64,000 nt of DNA, from positions 25,011,801-25,075,800 of the forward strand of contig JAWZYU010000019.1 of the NCBI GenBank assembly GCA_038380435.1, given 5' to 3'. A program made the translations under genes and the position numbers. The notes under the pieces are model-generated. The model did no database searches. It was not told the origin of the DNA and saw nothing but the letters and a program-made list of their open reading frames with translations. Shown here in pieces: positions 36,601-48,600 of the stretch (position 1 is its first letter; each line of letters opens with the position of its first letter). The stretch comes from Ryuthela nishihirai (lineage: Eukaryota; Arthropoda; Arachnida; Araneae; Heptathelidae).

Positions 36601-39600
36601 CTGTTTCCTTGGTTTAAATTTTGTATTAATGAGAGTTCACATTTGTCAATTACACAGTCGTGTCAGAATAATATGACCACCTACCATACATATACTATGG
36701 TAGGTGGTCATATATTCTGGTACGACTGTGTATTTCTTAATGTTTCAAACCCTCCGATAACATTTCTCCTGCTTTTATTTTGAGTATCAACTCTTTCCAA
36801 CAAAATAATTTTTGTTATTATTTTGTTTGCTTATTTCATCATTATAATAAAATGCTTTTAAATTTAGCTTATCTGAAGTATATTTTCTTTTTAGCAGTTG
36901 AAGAGCACGAAGAACCAAATGAGATTAATTCAGAAGAAATAAAGGAAGAGAACCATTCAGATGAAGTAGGTTCTGCTGCTGATATAGAAGAAGTTTTATC
37001 TCCTCGAATGGCATACAATGACCTTGCTATGGACTCTGAATGTTGTGATGACTCCCATAGTCAAACTAGAGATCGGCCAAAAGATCCACAATTAATTTTA
37101 CCTGCTTTCCCTCTGCTGGGAAGTCCAGAGATTCCACAAACTGTTATAGCTCCTCCCAGTCACCTTGCCCCCAAGACTAGGGAATTATTCATGCGTATTC
37201 AGCAGCATCAAAAAGAGGCTTCAAGCAAGCAGAATGCTACAGATGCTAAAGAAACTTCAGATGTGCCTCTGGAAAAAGTTGAACTAGAGCCTAAAGTAAA
37301 AGAAGAGGAAGAAGTGGTAGAACCACCAATAAAAAGTGAAAGGTGGTATAGTAGTGATGAAGATGATACAGACCAGCCACTTACTGATGTTCTGAAGAAA
37401 ATTCAACAGGCTGTAAGTAATAATATTCATTATATTATTTTCACATTCTTTTAAATATATTAAACTTTTGGCCTTAAATGGTCTAAAGATTTCAAAATTT
37501 CTGATTTAGATTACGCAGATGATTTGGCCCTGTTGGCTAATAATGCTGATGAGATGAATTCTTTCATTAGGGCTGTTGATGAGACTGTTGTTGATGAGTT
37601 TTAGTGATAAACAGAGAAAAAACTAAAGTGATGAAAATTGGTCAGGCAGATGGTGCTTCAGTTACTTTGAATGGCTGTACACTTGAGCATCTTAGTTTAA
37701 TTATCGTGGGAGCTATGTAACAGATACTGGTGATGTGCAGCATGAGATAAATAGAAGAATAGGGATTGCTGCTGGGACTATTAAGAATCTATGGAGAGTT
37801 TGGAAAAATAGACTTTTACACCTAAAGACTAAAATTAGGCTGTATAATAGTTTGGTTCTTTCTAAGGTTAGTTATGATAGTGAAACATGGACCCTTCATA
37901 AGCAGGATAATAAGAAACTTGAAGCCTTTGATTCTAGATGCTTGTGCAATATCTGGGGCATAGGTGGTCTGACTTTGTAAGTAATGATGAGGTTAGAAGA
38001 AGGAGTCATCAGCCTCCTTTGCACAGCATATTGTGCACAGAGAGAGAGAGACTTCATTGGTTTGGCCATGTTGCCTGTATGCATAGCTGCAGATTAGCAA
38101 ACAGTATTATGAACAGTGTGCCTAAGGAAAAAGGGGGAGACCTAAGAAGCGATGGGCAGACAATGTCAAACAGGACCTTGCTAGAATTGGCCTAGAGTGG
38201 CCAAATACAGCAGCAGTAGCTCAGAACAGACATGTCGAGAGAAAAATTACACAGTGTGGTTGGACCTCCATAGCCCATGGCTATATGAGGATTTTGTGTG
38301 TAAACTTCTTTAACAATTTTAGTAATGCAACATTTACAACTTCCTTGAATGCCAGGAGAAAAAGGCCAGGGTATATTTTTTTGGTAGTGCACCAGGCTTG
38401 TAATCAGATATTTCTAAGTTCGAGACCCATCTGTACCAATATTGAGATTTATCTCCCACATTGCCCTCAGTGAGCAAGTGGACAATAAAGGACTTGGAAA
38501 GACTCGTTCATCAGATGGGACATTAGGCCATGGCCCCATGTGCAATAGAGACATACCCTCTGTATGTTAAAGAGCACACTGGGTGGCTTTTGTCTGAGGC
38601 TTCCTTTGTCTTCCATTCTCCAGTGGGTCCCCTTCCATTTAGCACACTGCATGAACAAAAGTTCTGCTCACAGGTAAAACTTAACTCCCTTAAACTCAAC
38701 CCAGAAGAAAAATTACCAAGTTTTGCAAAACTTAGAAATTACAGATTTAAACTAGATGAATGCATATTGCCTCTAGTGCATATGGGAATCTCGTTTTCAA
38801 AGAGAATGATGATTTTTATTTACCTACTTTTTCACTCCTTAAAAGTTTTAATTCGAGGTAATGGATGATGGGGAAAATGGAAATAGTAGTATTTTATTTG
38901 TTATACAACATAAAAAGTATTTGTCTTTTATTCCTTAAATTTTACAAGTTGCTTTTATCAGAAAAGGGGACAGATTGCTGCTATCTGTGGAATATCTCTC
39001 GACACTATACCACAAAAATTTTGGATTTCTATCATAAACAGATCACTTGCAACATTCATTAAATGTTTCCCTTCTTCCACATTTAGTGATCTCTAACAAT
39101 ATAAATTAAAACTAGGTTTAATATCTTTACTATCTTTAATTTATCTCTTAAAACATAAAGGCATTCTTGGCACGAAAAGAACAACAAAGAAAATGTGAAC
39201 TCGTATGTAGACTACTACTCACCACAGGACAATACTCAATCTACCTATCAGATATCATTGCAAGAAATTTTTTAAGGTAAATTCGTAAATAATAATTCCA
39301 ACTAATTGTCTCAGATTTTTCTCAGCAAATCTTTTATGAATCGTAATATTTCATCAATATCCAACACAAAAAGAATTTTTAATTTATATGCAAACGAAAA
39401 AAGCTTGTCTACAGGATGGACAGACAGATGACAAAGTGAACATATTATTTCGTTTCTTTTTAACCAGATAAAATTTTAAAAAAAATATTTCACCTTCTAG
39501 TAATTTTCTAATATATTTGCATTATAGCTTCCAATTGTAACCTAATGCCCTAAAATTCTGTTAAGTCCATGAGTCAGATTTCATTTGTTTGATTTTTTAC

Positions 39601-42600
39601 TTTGAAATAAATGTTACTGAATACTTCAAGGTTATGGGATTTTATAGATACTCGGAAAAGTGGAAAGATTATATTCTATATTTTTCTAACTGCCATCAGA
39701 AATATTGCTGAAAAAGGGTCATTTTGATGTTCTTAAGCCTTTTAATGGAGTAATGGAAAGTAAATCTAATGTATATGTGACCTCTATAATATTAACTGCT
39801 GTTTCCCAAGAGTTAGTGAATGTGCTAAGGTTTTTATATTTTTAGTTAGAATGTACTGGTGATTTCCTTTCCTCTTAGAAACAGCTACATGGCTGAGTGA
39901 TTACAGTGTTCGCACATGCTAAACATCATTGCAGGGATGGGATACTGGCTATTGTTTTGGGAACTGTTCATTTCTGCTAGTCACTTAGGTATTTGTATGC
40001 TTCCCATTGGCAGCTCAACTAAAGAGCATGGCACATGTAAAATAATACCCTGAAATAAATAGAAAATTAAATTGATATCAATGATAATGGTACTTTTCCC
40101 ATTCAGAAAAAAAAAATTATTTTACTCTTTTATTTGTGTGAAAGGAAAGGTATAACATATTTCACCCATCAACACAAGAAAAAGCCCCAACAAAAAGAAC
40201 AAACAAAAAAATACTCAGACTTTTCACTCTTGCTGTACACAGATGAAGCATTCACTGATATGTAATATATAAAGAAGACAGTTTGTGTGTGTGTCTGCAT
40301 ATGCACTCAGCCCCCTGAAGAGCTAGAAGCATCAAACTGCATGGACATTCCCATCACCTAGGGGGAGAATGTAGGCTATATGCAAACGCACTTGAATCAA
40401 CCAAAATTGGGGTGGGAGAGTTTGAATTTCTCAAAATCCCCATACACTTAACATTAATGTCTGAAAGTTACTCAAAATAACTGTTACCACCAATAAATTG
40501 GAAAGAAGGAATGCATCAGACTAATTTCTTTCTGATTTTGCATGATAAAGTCATTGTTGGGTCAAGTAAGAGCAGGAGGCAGGAGTGTTTTTGTAGTCTG
40601 GACCTAACTCCTTTCAACTACCACCTTTCACTCCATGGCTCATATCTTCAAGGTAGGCTATTTCAAACATTTCAGTAAGTCAAAAACAGGTGTTGGGAGT
40701 TTTTCACCTCCAAGGACCAGGCATAGTATCAAAGAGGAATCCAGCAACTTGCTGACAGATGGCTGCAAACTATTGAAAATGATGGTTTATATTTTATTAG
40801 TGAGGTTTGTTATTTACACTCAGTGTTCACTAAATTATGAACTTCCCTCTGTGTTATATAAGTGGAAGCTAACTTCGAAGTTCTATAACTCTTAGAAAAG
40901 AGTTTTGTGACAGAATGGGACTAAAGGTAAAGATCTGAAATCAAATCTATCTAAATCTCGATTTTCAACCGTATTCCCTTAGTATTTGAAGAGTTATGGA
41001 AGTTTGAACATTTAACAACAGCAATGCTAAACATTTGAATTTAACTCTGAATTTAATTATAATTTGAATAAGAAGTATTTAACACCATTTAATACAGATG
41101 TATATTTAAAAAGTTAATGTAAATAATTTTCAATGTTTTTCAGTTTTCCTAAGACTTGCATTGTTGCTGTTAAATATTCAAAGTCCGAACTCTTTAAGTA
41201 AAAAGCAAACACTATTATTGAAAATAGAGATTTAGATAAATTTGATTGAGATCGTTAATTTATCTTCGGTTACATTTTCTGATAAACCCTTAGTTTTGAA
41301 GTTATAGAGCTTCAAAGTTAGCTTCCACTTACATAACATGGAGGAAGGTGGTCATAATTTAGTCAGCACTGAGTGTATATTGTAATAGTCATTTCTCAAG
41401 TGGACAAAAAATACACAATGACCAAGAACATGTAATAAAAGACTATGGCAAATAACATTGGATTTGAACACAATTGTTTTGTATGCTGATGCTCAGGTGC
41501 ACGTACAAGATAAAGTGATTTTTGACTGGATGCATCAACACGGGGCCATGACCAGAAACATTTCTCAAATTCATTCAATATAGAAGAAAAGTGTTAATTA
41601 TAGCCTATAAAGGTTACAATTAATTGATACAAGTTCCTAACCTCCTTATAGCACCAGTTAACTAATAAAGCTCTTTAAATGAATGCAGGATCATCTGAAG
41701 GTTTGTTTAATCAATTGGAAATCAAAGTCTGAAATTTTCATTTCTGTAGGAGGTTAAAAACTAGTTTATGTAGAGATGCCATGAAATAGCAGTAAAAGAA
41801 ATAGAATTAACTGTACGAGGAAACAAAATCAATGTATAAAGCTATTACAAGGAAGTATTAGATACTTGTTTTATACAAAAATGTTAATAAGTCATTTTAA
41901 AACTTTGTATGCAAAAATACACATGCCTACAGACAAAATCTTCATGCAGCCATGGGCTATGGAGGTCCTGCCAGACTGTAATTTTCCTCTCGACACATAC
42001 CTGTCCTGAGCTACAGCTGCTGCATTTGCCAATTCATAGGCCAATTCTAGCAATGTCCTGTTTGGCATTGTCTGCCCATCGCATTCTAGGTCTCCCCTTT
42101 TCCTGAAGCCTTTAGGCAGATTTGCCAATCTGCAGCTATGCATACAGGCAACATCGTCACACCAGTGTATTCTCTCTCTGCACATATTGCTGCTAAAAGA
42201 AGGTTGCTGACTCCTAACCTTAACAAAAAGTGAAACCACATAATGCCAAAGATATTGCACAAGCATCTAGAATTAAAGGCATTAAATTTCTTATTATCCT
42301 GCTTACAGAGAGTCCATGTTTCACAACCATAACTAATCTTAGAACGAACTATTATGCAACCTAATTTTAGGGTTTGTATACCTATTTTTTCTCTCTCTCC
42401 ATAGATTCTTAAAAGTCCCAACAGCAATCCCTATTCTATTTATCTCATGCCACACATCATCAGTATCTGCTATATGATTCCCAAGATAATTTAACTGGGG
42501 CACTTTCTCAAGAGTGCAGCCATTCAAAGCAACTGAAGCACCATCTGCTTGACCGATTTTTATCTCTGTTTATCACCAAACCTACTCTGTCACCAGTTTC

Positions 42601-45600
42601 ATCAACAGCCCTAATGAAAGAATTCATCCCATCAACATCATTTGCCAATAAGAACAAATCATCTTCATAATCTCCGCAAAAATTCCCCGCCCTGCCCACG
42701 GTCAGTAGGGGACACCGTTGGGCTTGGAAAGGCCGTCGTCCGTCGGATGGGACGTTAAGCCATGGCCCCGTGTGCGGGAGAGCCATACCCTGTACACGTT
42801 AAAGAACACGCTGGATGGCCTTGACGGGAGGCTACCATCTGTCTCCCAACAGCTGTTCCAGTGGGTCCCCTCCCCCAACCTTCTCTGAGCCTTCGGGGTC
42901 CATGTGACCTGGCCATTTAGCCCATGGTGTGCAAAAAAGTGCCGCTCAGAGGTAAAACAACCCAACCCTTGCATAGAATTTTGCATAATTAATAACCAAA
43001 CTAAAGGGAAAAGGAGACAGAATGCACCCTTGTCTAACTTCACTAGCAATGCTAAACCAATTGCTACAAGTCTTACCAAATCTCTCACACACAACTCAGT
43101 GTTATTATAGAGAGCTTTCATTGTGCTACCTAATTTGTCAGGTATTCCATATGATCTAATGATCAGCAACAAATTATGTCGATCAACAGAGTCAAAGGCC
43201 TTTTTGAAATCTATAAAGCTAGTAACCACAGGTTTCTGAAACTCTAAACACTTCTCAAGAATCTGCATTCAAAATATTTTATCTATAAATCCCTTACCAC
43301 TTCTTAATATGCAGTGTTAATCACACAGTTGTCCATCAACCAAATTCTTAATTCTATTAAGTATAATCATGCAAAGAAATTTACTGGAACAGAAAGTAAA
43401 CTAATTTCCCTATAATTATCACAAGAACTGTGGTCACCTTTTTTAAAAATAGGGATAATAATAGCTCTAGTAAAATCCTTAGGAACAACACTTTTATCAT
43501 AAATAATATTGAAAATTTCAATGAGCCATATGACAACACAATGTTCCCAGTTCTAAGTATTTCATTATTGATTTCATTCACCCCTAGGGATTTATGTATA
43601 GAGATAGTTAAAGCGATTTCAGAATGTGAAATAGGATCTAGTGCATCATTAAAGCCAGTAATACATCTATCCTCATTCCAAACAATGGGAGTAGAAATAA
43701 TCTCATTGTTTAGAATAGCTCTGAAATGCTCAGCCCACCTAGTCATCACAGAATTCTCAATTTCAACCATCTTACCATATTTATCCCCCAATCCCTGTGT
43801 TTCTGTCAGTTTCTTCCCACACAAAAGATTAACTATCTGATACAACCCCCCTGCGTTGTGCTTCTAACTGCCAAAGATTATCAGCTGTTAACTGCTCTTG
43901 TTTATTAAGCTCATTGTAATGCCATCTGTTAGGATAGTAGGATGTTGATTCATATTATTCTTGCACTTCCTTCTTTCAGAAATAAGTTTCATAGCTTTAT
44001 CACTCAAATTATTTTTTCCCTTTGTTCCTTTTTACCCAAAAGAGTACTGTTGGTTTCACGAAAAGCCTCAAGGTTCATGGTGTTGTAAGTTTTGGTGAAA
44101 TTAGCCTCCAATAAGGGTCTCCCTACACCAGACGAAAAGCCTGTTGAAACTGATTCCATTCTTTCTCAACTTCAGCATTAAGCAAACCTCAATTGTCTTA
44201 ATGACTAAGTCTATTATGGTATGCTTTAGTTATATCTCAATATTTCAGACCTTCAATGTTAAAAGTAATTCTCTTAACTGTATCACAACATTTCTTAAGC
44301 TTCAGTTGCAAGATACTTTTGATCAGGTAATAGTCAGACCCAATTTCAGCTCGGGGCGGGGGGGTGGCTCAGTCGGTAGTGCACCTGGCTCGTAATCTGT
44401 AGTTCCCAGAATTGAGTCCCAGCTGGGTCAGCATTGAAATTTATTTCCACAAAATTCCCCGCCCTGCCCACAGTCAGTAGGGGACACCGATGGGCTTGGA
44501 AAAGCCGTTATCCATTGGGTGGGACGTTAAGCTGTGGCCCCAAGTGTGGGAGAGCCATACCCTGTGCATGTTAAAGAACATGCTGTCTCCCAACAGCTGT
44601 TCCAGTGAGTCCCCTCACCCAACCTTCTCTTAGCCTTCGGGGTCCATGCGATCTGGCCATTTAGCCCATGGTGTGCGAAAAAGTGCCGCTCAGAGGTAAA
44701 ACAACCCAATTTCAGCTCCCATGTATGATCTGGTATTCCTAATTGAATTAGCCCATTTGCATTAATTTAAATATAATCTATCATATTCCTGTGCAGGCCA
44801 TCAAATGAAACCCATGTATGCTTATAAATGCCCCAGTGTATGTAGTATGGTTAGTCTCTCTCTCTTGCACTGGTGGGCTTCTGTGGAGGGAAAATCTTCC
44901 ACTTTGTTTTCCCTTTGTTGGTTGACAGTCCCAAGTGAATAGAATCACAGGATATGTTTATCAGCTGGTGGATAATCCTGAGAGGAGGTCATTGCAGGCG
45001 CCTGAACTCTTTGCTTCTACAATCTATCGTCAAATTCTACATTGGAGGAAGTCTTCCAGTGTAGATGGCTTCAGCCTTTAGTGGTGGTGGGGAAACGGGT
45101 CTTTGCCCCATGTCTGCGATTAGGGGGCTGTTTGATATTGTCATCATTCCCTCTCTCAATAAACATAGTTTCTTTAAACATCCCACTAACCATTTTCTCT
45201 CCATAGGTAGTTGGAATGTGAGTACTCTGCACAGAGCTTTTTTTCTTTGTCCTCACACAAGAATTCCGCAGTTATAATTTAAATATTCTCGGCTTCCAAC
45301 AGACCAGATGGACAGATAAAGGTCAGATTCTTAAAAATAATTAATCTTAAATTTCTCTTTTCAGGGAGGGACTACAATAAGCATCACCAAGGCATGTGTC
45401 TGCTTCTCAGCAGACACACTAGTGATGCTCTTCTAGGATATGAGTGCATTAATGAAATGTTTCATACAGCAAAATTTCAGACAAGTATTAAAGACTTGAA
45501 TGTTATCTGCTGTTATGCCCCCACTGTATATGCGATAAGGATAGAAGGATAGGTTTTATGAACAATTTCAGGATATTTTGAATTCTGTAAAGAAAGGAGA

Positions 45601-48600
45601 TATTACCCTTGTTCTAGGTAACTTCAATGGCAAAGTTGGTACTGACTCTGACCTTTGGGGAGGAGTAATAGGCTCTTTTGGTATTGGTAGCTGCAATGGC
45701 AGTGTCTCCTACAGGTAAGCAAACTCAATGGTTTCAGAATAACTAACACTTATTACAAACACCATGACATACATAAGTACACATGGGTTTCACCTGATGG
45801 GCTGCATAAGAATATGATTGATTATATATTAATTAACAGCAAATGGGCTAGTTCTATTAGGAATACCAGGTCATTTAGGGGAGTTGAAATTGGATCTGAC
45901 CATTACCTTGTTAAAAGTGTCTTGCAACTTAAACTTAAAAAGCGTTGTGCTAGGGTTAAAAAACTTACTTTTAAAACTGAAGCTCTGAAAGATCCAGTTA
46001 TAGCCAAAGCTTACCGTGATAGGTTACTTAGTCATTGTGACAGTCATGGTATGCTTGCTACTGAAGTTGAGGAAGATTGGGACCACTTTAAACAGGCTTT
46101 TTTGGAAACTAACAGAACTCTTTTTTAGGAAAAAAGGAGCAGAGGAGGCAGAATTATTTGAGTGATAAGGCACTTGAGCTTATTTCAGAAAGAAAGAACT
46201 GCAGGAATGTCCTTAATCGATACCCTACAAATCCTAATAGAAAGCATTACAGAGAGGTTAATAAACATGTAAAGAATCAGTTAGCTGCTGATAAGAATCT
46301 TTGGCTTGGCTGACAAAGCTGAGAAAGCAGTTAGACAGCACAACAGCAGAGAACTGTACCAGATAGTTAATGTTGTGTGTGGTAGAAAACAGACAGGTAT
46401 ACAAGGATTGCAGGGTAAACAAGGTAAGGTAAATAGAAGGTGAGGATTCTGTCATGGCTAGGTGGGCTGAGCATTTCAGTGATGTTCTAAACAATGTGGT
46501 TAGTTCTACTCCCATTGTTTGCAATGATGATAGATGCATTGGTGGCTTTAATGTTGGCCCTATAACACATTCTGAAGTTATTTTGGCTGTTTCTAAACTT
46601 AAACTTCATAAATCCCCAGGGGTAGATGAAATTACTACTGAAATGCTTAGAGCTGGAAATGTTTCGGTTACCACTTGGATGACTGAAATTTTGAATATCT
46701 TTTGTGATAAAGGCATGGTTCCTAAGGATTTTACCAGAGCTATTATTATCCCTATTTTAAAAAAAGGTGACTGCAGTTCTTGTGATAACTATAGGGGTAT
46801 CAGCATACTCTCTGTTCCAGGGAAAGTTCTTTGCATGATTGTGCTTAATAGAATTAAGAATCTGGTTGACAGTCAATTGTGTGATGAGCAATGTGGATTC
46901 AGAAGTAGTAGGGGATGTGTAGATCAGATATTTTCACTCAGGTAGATTCTTGAGAATTGTTTAGAGTTTCAGAAACCTTTGGTTGCTAGCTTTGTTGATT
47001 TCAAAAAGGCTCTCTACTCTGTTGATCGTCATATTTTGTGGTTGATTGTGAGATCATATGGTATACCAGACAAGTTAGTTAACATAATGAAAGCTCTCTA
47101 TAATAAAACTAAGTTGTGCGAGAGTTGGTAAGGCTTGTAGCAATTGGTTTAGCATTACTTCTGGTGTTCGACAAGGGTGCATTTTGTCTCCTTTTCTCTT
47201 TAGTTTGGTTATTGATTACATTATGCGAAAATCACTTCAAGGGAAAGTTTTTGGCCTTAAATGGGTTGGAGATATAAAAATTTCTGATTTAGATTTTGCT
47301 GCTGATTTAGCCCTTTTGGCAAATGATGTTGATGAGATGAACTCTTTCATTCGAGCTGTTGATGAAACTGATACTAGAGTAGGTTTGGTTATAAACAGAG
47401 AGAAAACTAAAGTGATAAAAATTGGTCAGGCAGGCTGTGATTCAGTTAATCTGAATGGTTGCAGTCTTGAGCAGGTGTCACAGTTTAATTATCTTGGGAG
47501 CTATGTAACAGATACTGGTGATATGTGGCATGAGATTAACAGACAAATAGGATTGCTGTTGTGACTTAAGAATTTATGGCAATTGTGGAGAAATAGACAT
47601 ATACACCTAAAGACTAAAATTAGATTGTATAATAGTTTGGTTCTTTCTAGGGTTAGTTATGGTAGTGAAACTTGGACGCTGTGTAAACAAGATAACAGGA
47701 AACTAGATGTTTGCGTAGTATCTTGGGTATTAGGTGGATTAACTTTGTAACTAATGATGAGGTTAGGCAAAGGAGTCTGCAACCTCCTTTAAGCAGCATA
47801 TTGTGCAGAGAGAGACTCCGCTGGTTTGGCCATGTTGCCCGTATGGATAATTATAGATTGGCGAATAGGGTTATGAACAGTGTGCCTAGAGGTCTCAGAA
47901 GGAGGGGGAGACCTAGGATGTGGTGGGAAGACAATGTCAAACAAGACCTTGTTATAATTGGTGTGCAGTGGCCAGATGCAACAGATGTAGCTCAGGACAG
48001 ATATGCTTGGAGAACTAAACTGCATTGTCTGGTTGGACCTCCGTAGCCCATAGCTGCTTGAGGATGATGATGATGATGATGAAACTGTTGTTTACTTACC
48101 TGTAGGAAACATTCCCCATTGCTATTGCAACTACTAATGCCAAAGGGACCTAAAACCCTTGCCCAAAGGTCAGAGTCAGTATCAACTTTAGCATTGAAGT
48201 CACCTAGCACAAGAGAAATATTTCCTTTCTTAACAGAATTCAAAATATCCCGAAGCTTCTGTAAAACTTATCCTTCTCGTTCTCATCAGTCCTCTGTGGG
48301 AGCATAACAACAGATGACATTCAGGTCTTTAATTTTTGTTTTAAATTTTGTAATAAAAAAAAATTCCTTAAGGGGGGTACCCCCTCCTGAGGGTTTCAAA
48401 AAATCGATTTTTGCATTTTTTGAAAGTTTATAAAGTGTAGAATATGGTCCTGAAACAGTTTATCAAAATTCGAACTCCTTACAAAGTTACAGCGACAAAT
48501 ATGAGGTCATGTCAATCCTAGTAAAAAAGGCCGTTAGACTGGATGAGAAGGGAGCAGTCCTTTCTTTGTTATACTTGATGTATTGGATGTGTGTAGTCAA

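Larger units (their letters stand above)
41935..44829 (-). mobile_element. Host LINE, 3' portion (reverse), interrupted by two SINEs
   Basis: On the - strand, from 44829 down: an endonuclease tail ([13 protein letters not shown], IDYI, SDHT-like near 44720-44820); a linker; the RT segment [15 protein letters not shown] (about 43700-43750) with [28 protein letters not shown] (about 43160-43230); a reverse transcriptase motif YEDD in place of YADD (about 42650); post-[16 protein letters not shown]; and the 3' end GGACCTCCATAGCCCATGGC at 41950. SINE-B copies interrupt it at 42669-42966 and 44353-44704. The rest of this element resumes at 48078. Confidence 0.85.

Noticed and set aside
36780..37454. 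224-codon frame as an intronless gene starting at 36780
   Set aside because: The first part is AT-rich intron ending in a TTTTTAG acceptor, and the last part crosses a GTAAGT donor. It is an internal exon.
39165..39222. Extra exon in intron E-F (frame near a CATAAAG acceptor-like site)
   Set aside because: The segment belongs to a dispersed repeat also found at 61.2 kb, and the acceptor lacks a polypyrimidine tract.
42702..43268. 188-codon - strand frame as a novel protein
   Set aside because: It is a chance fusion of LINE reverse-transcriptase codons with the antisense strand of a SINE.
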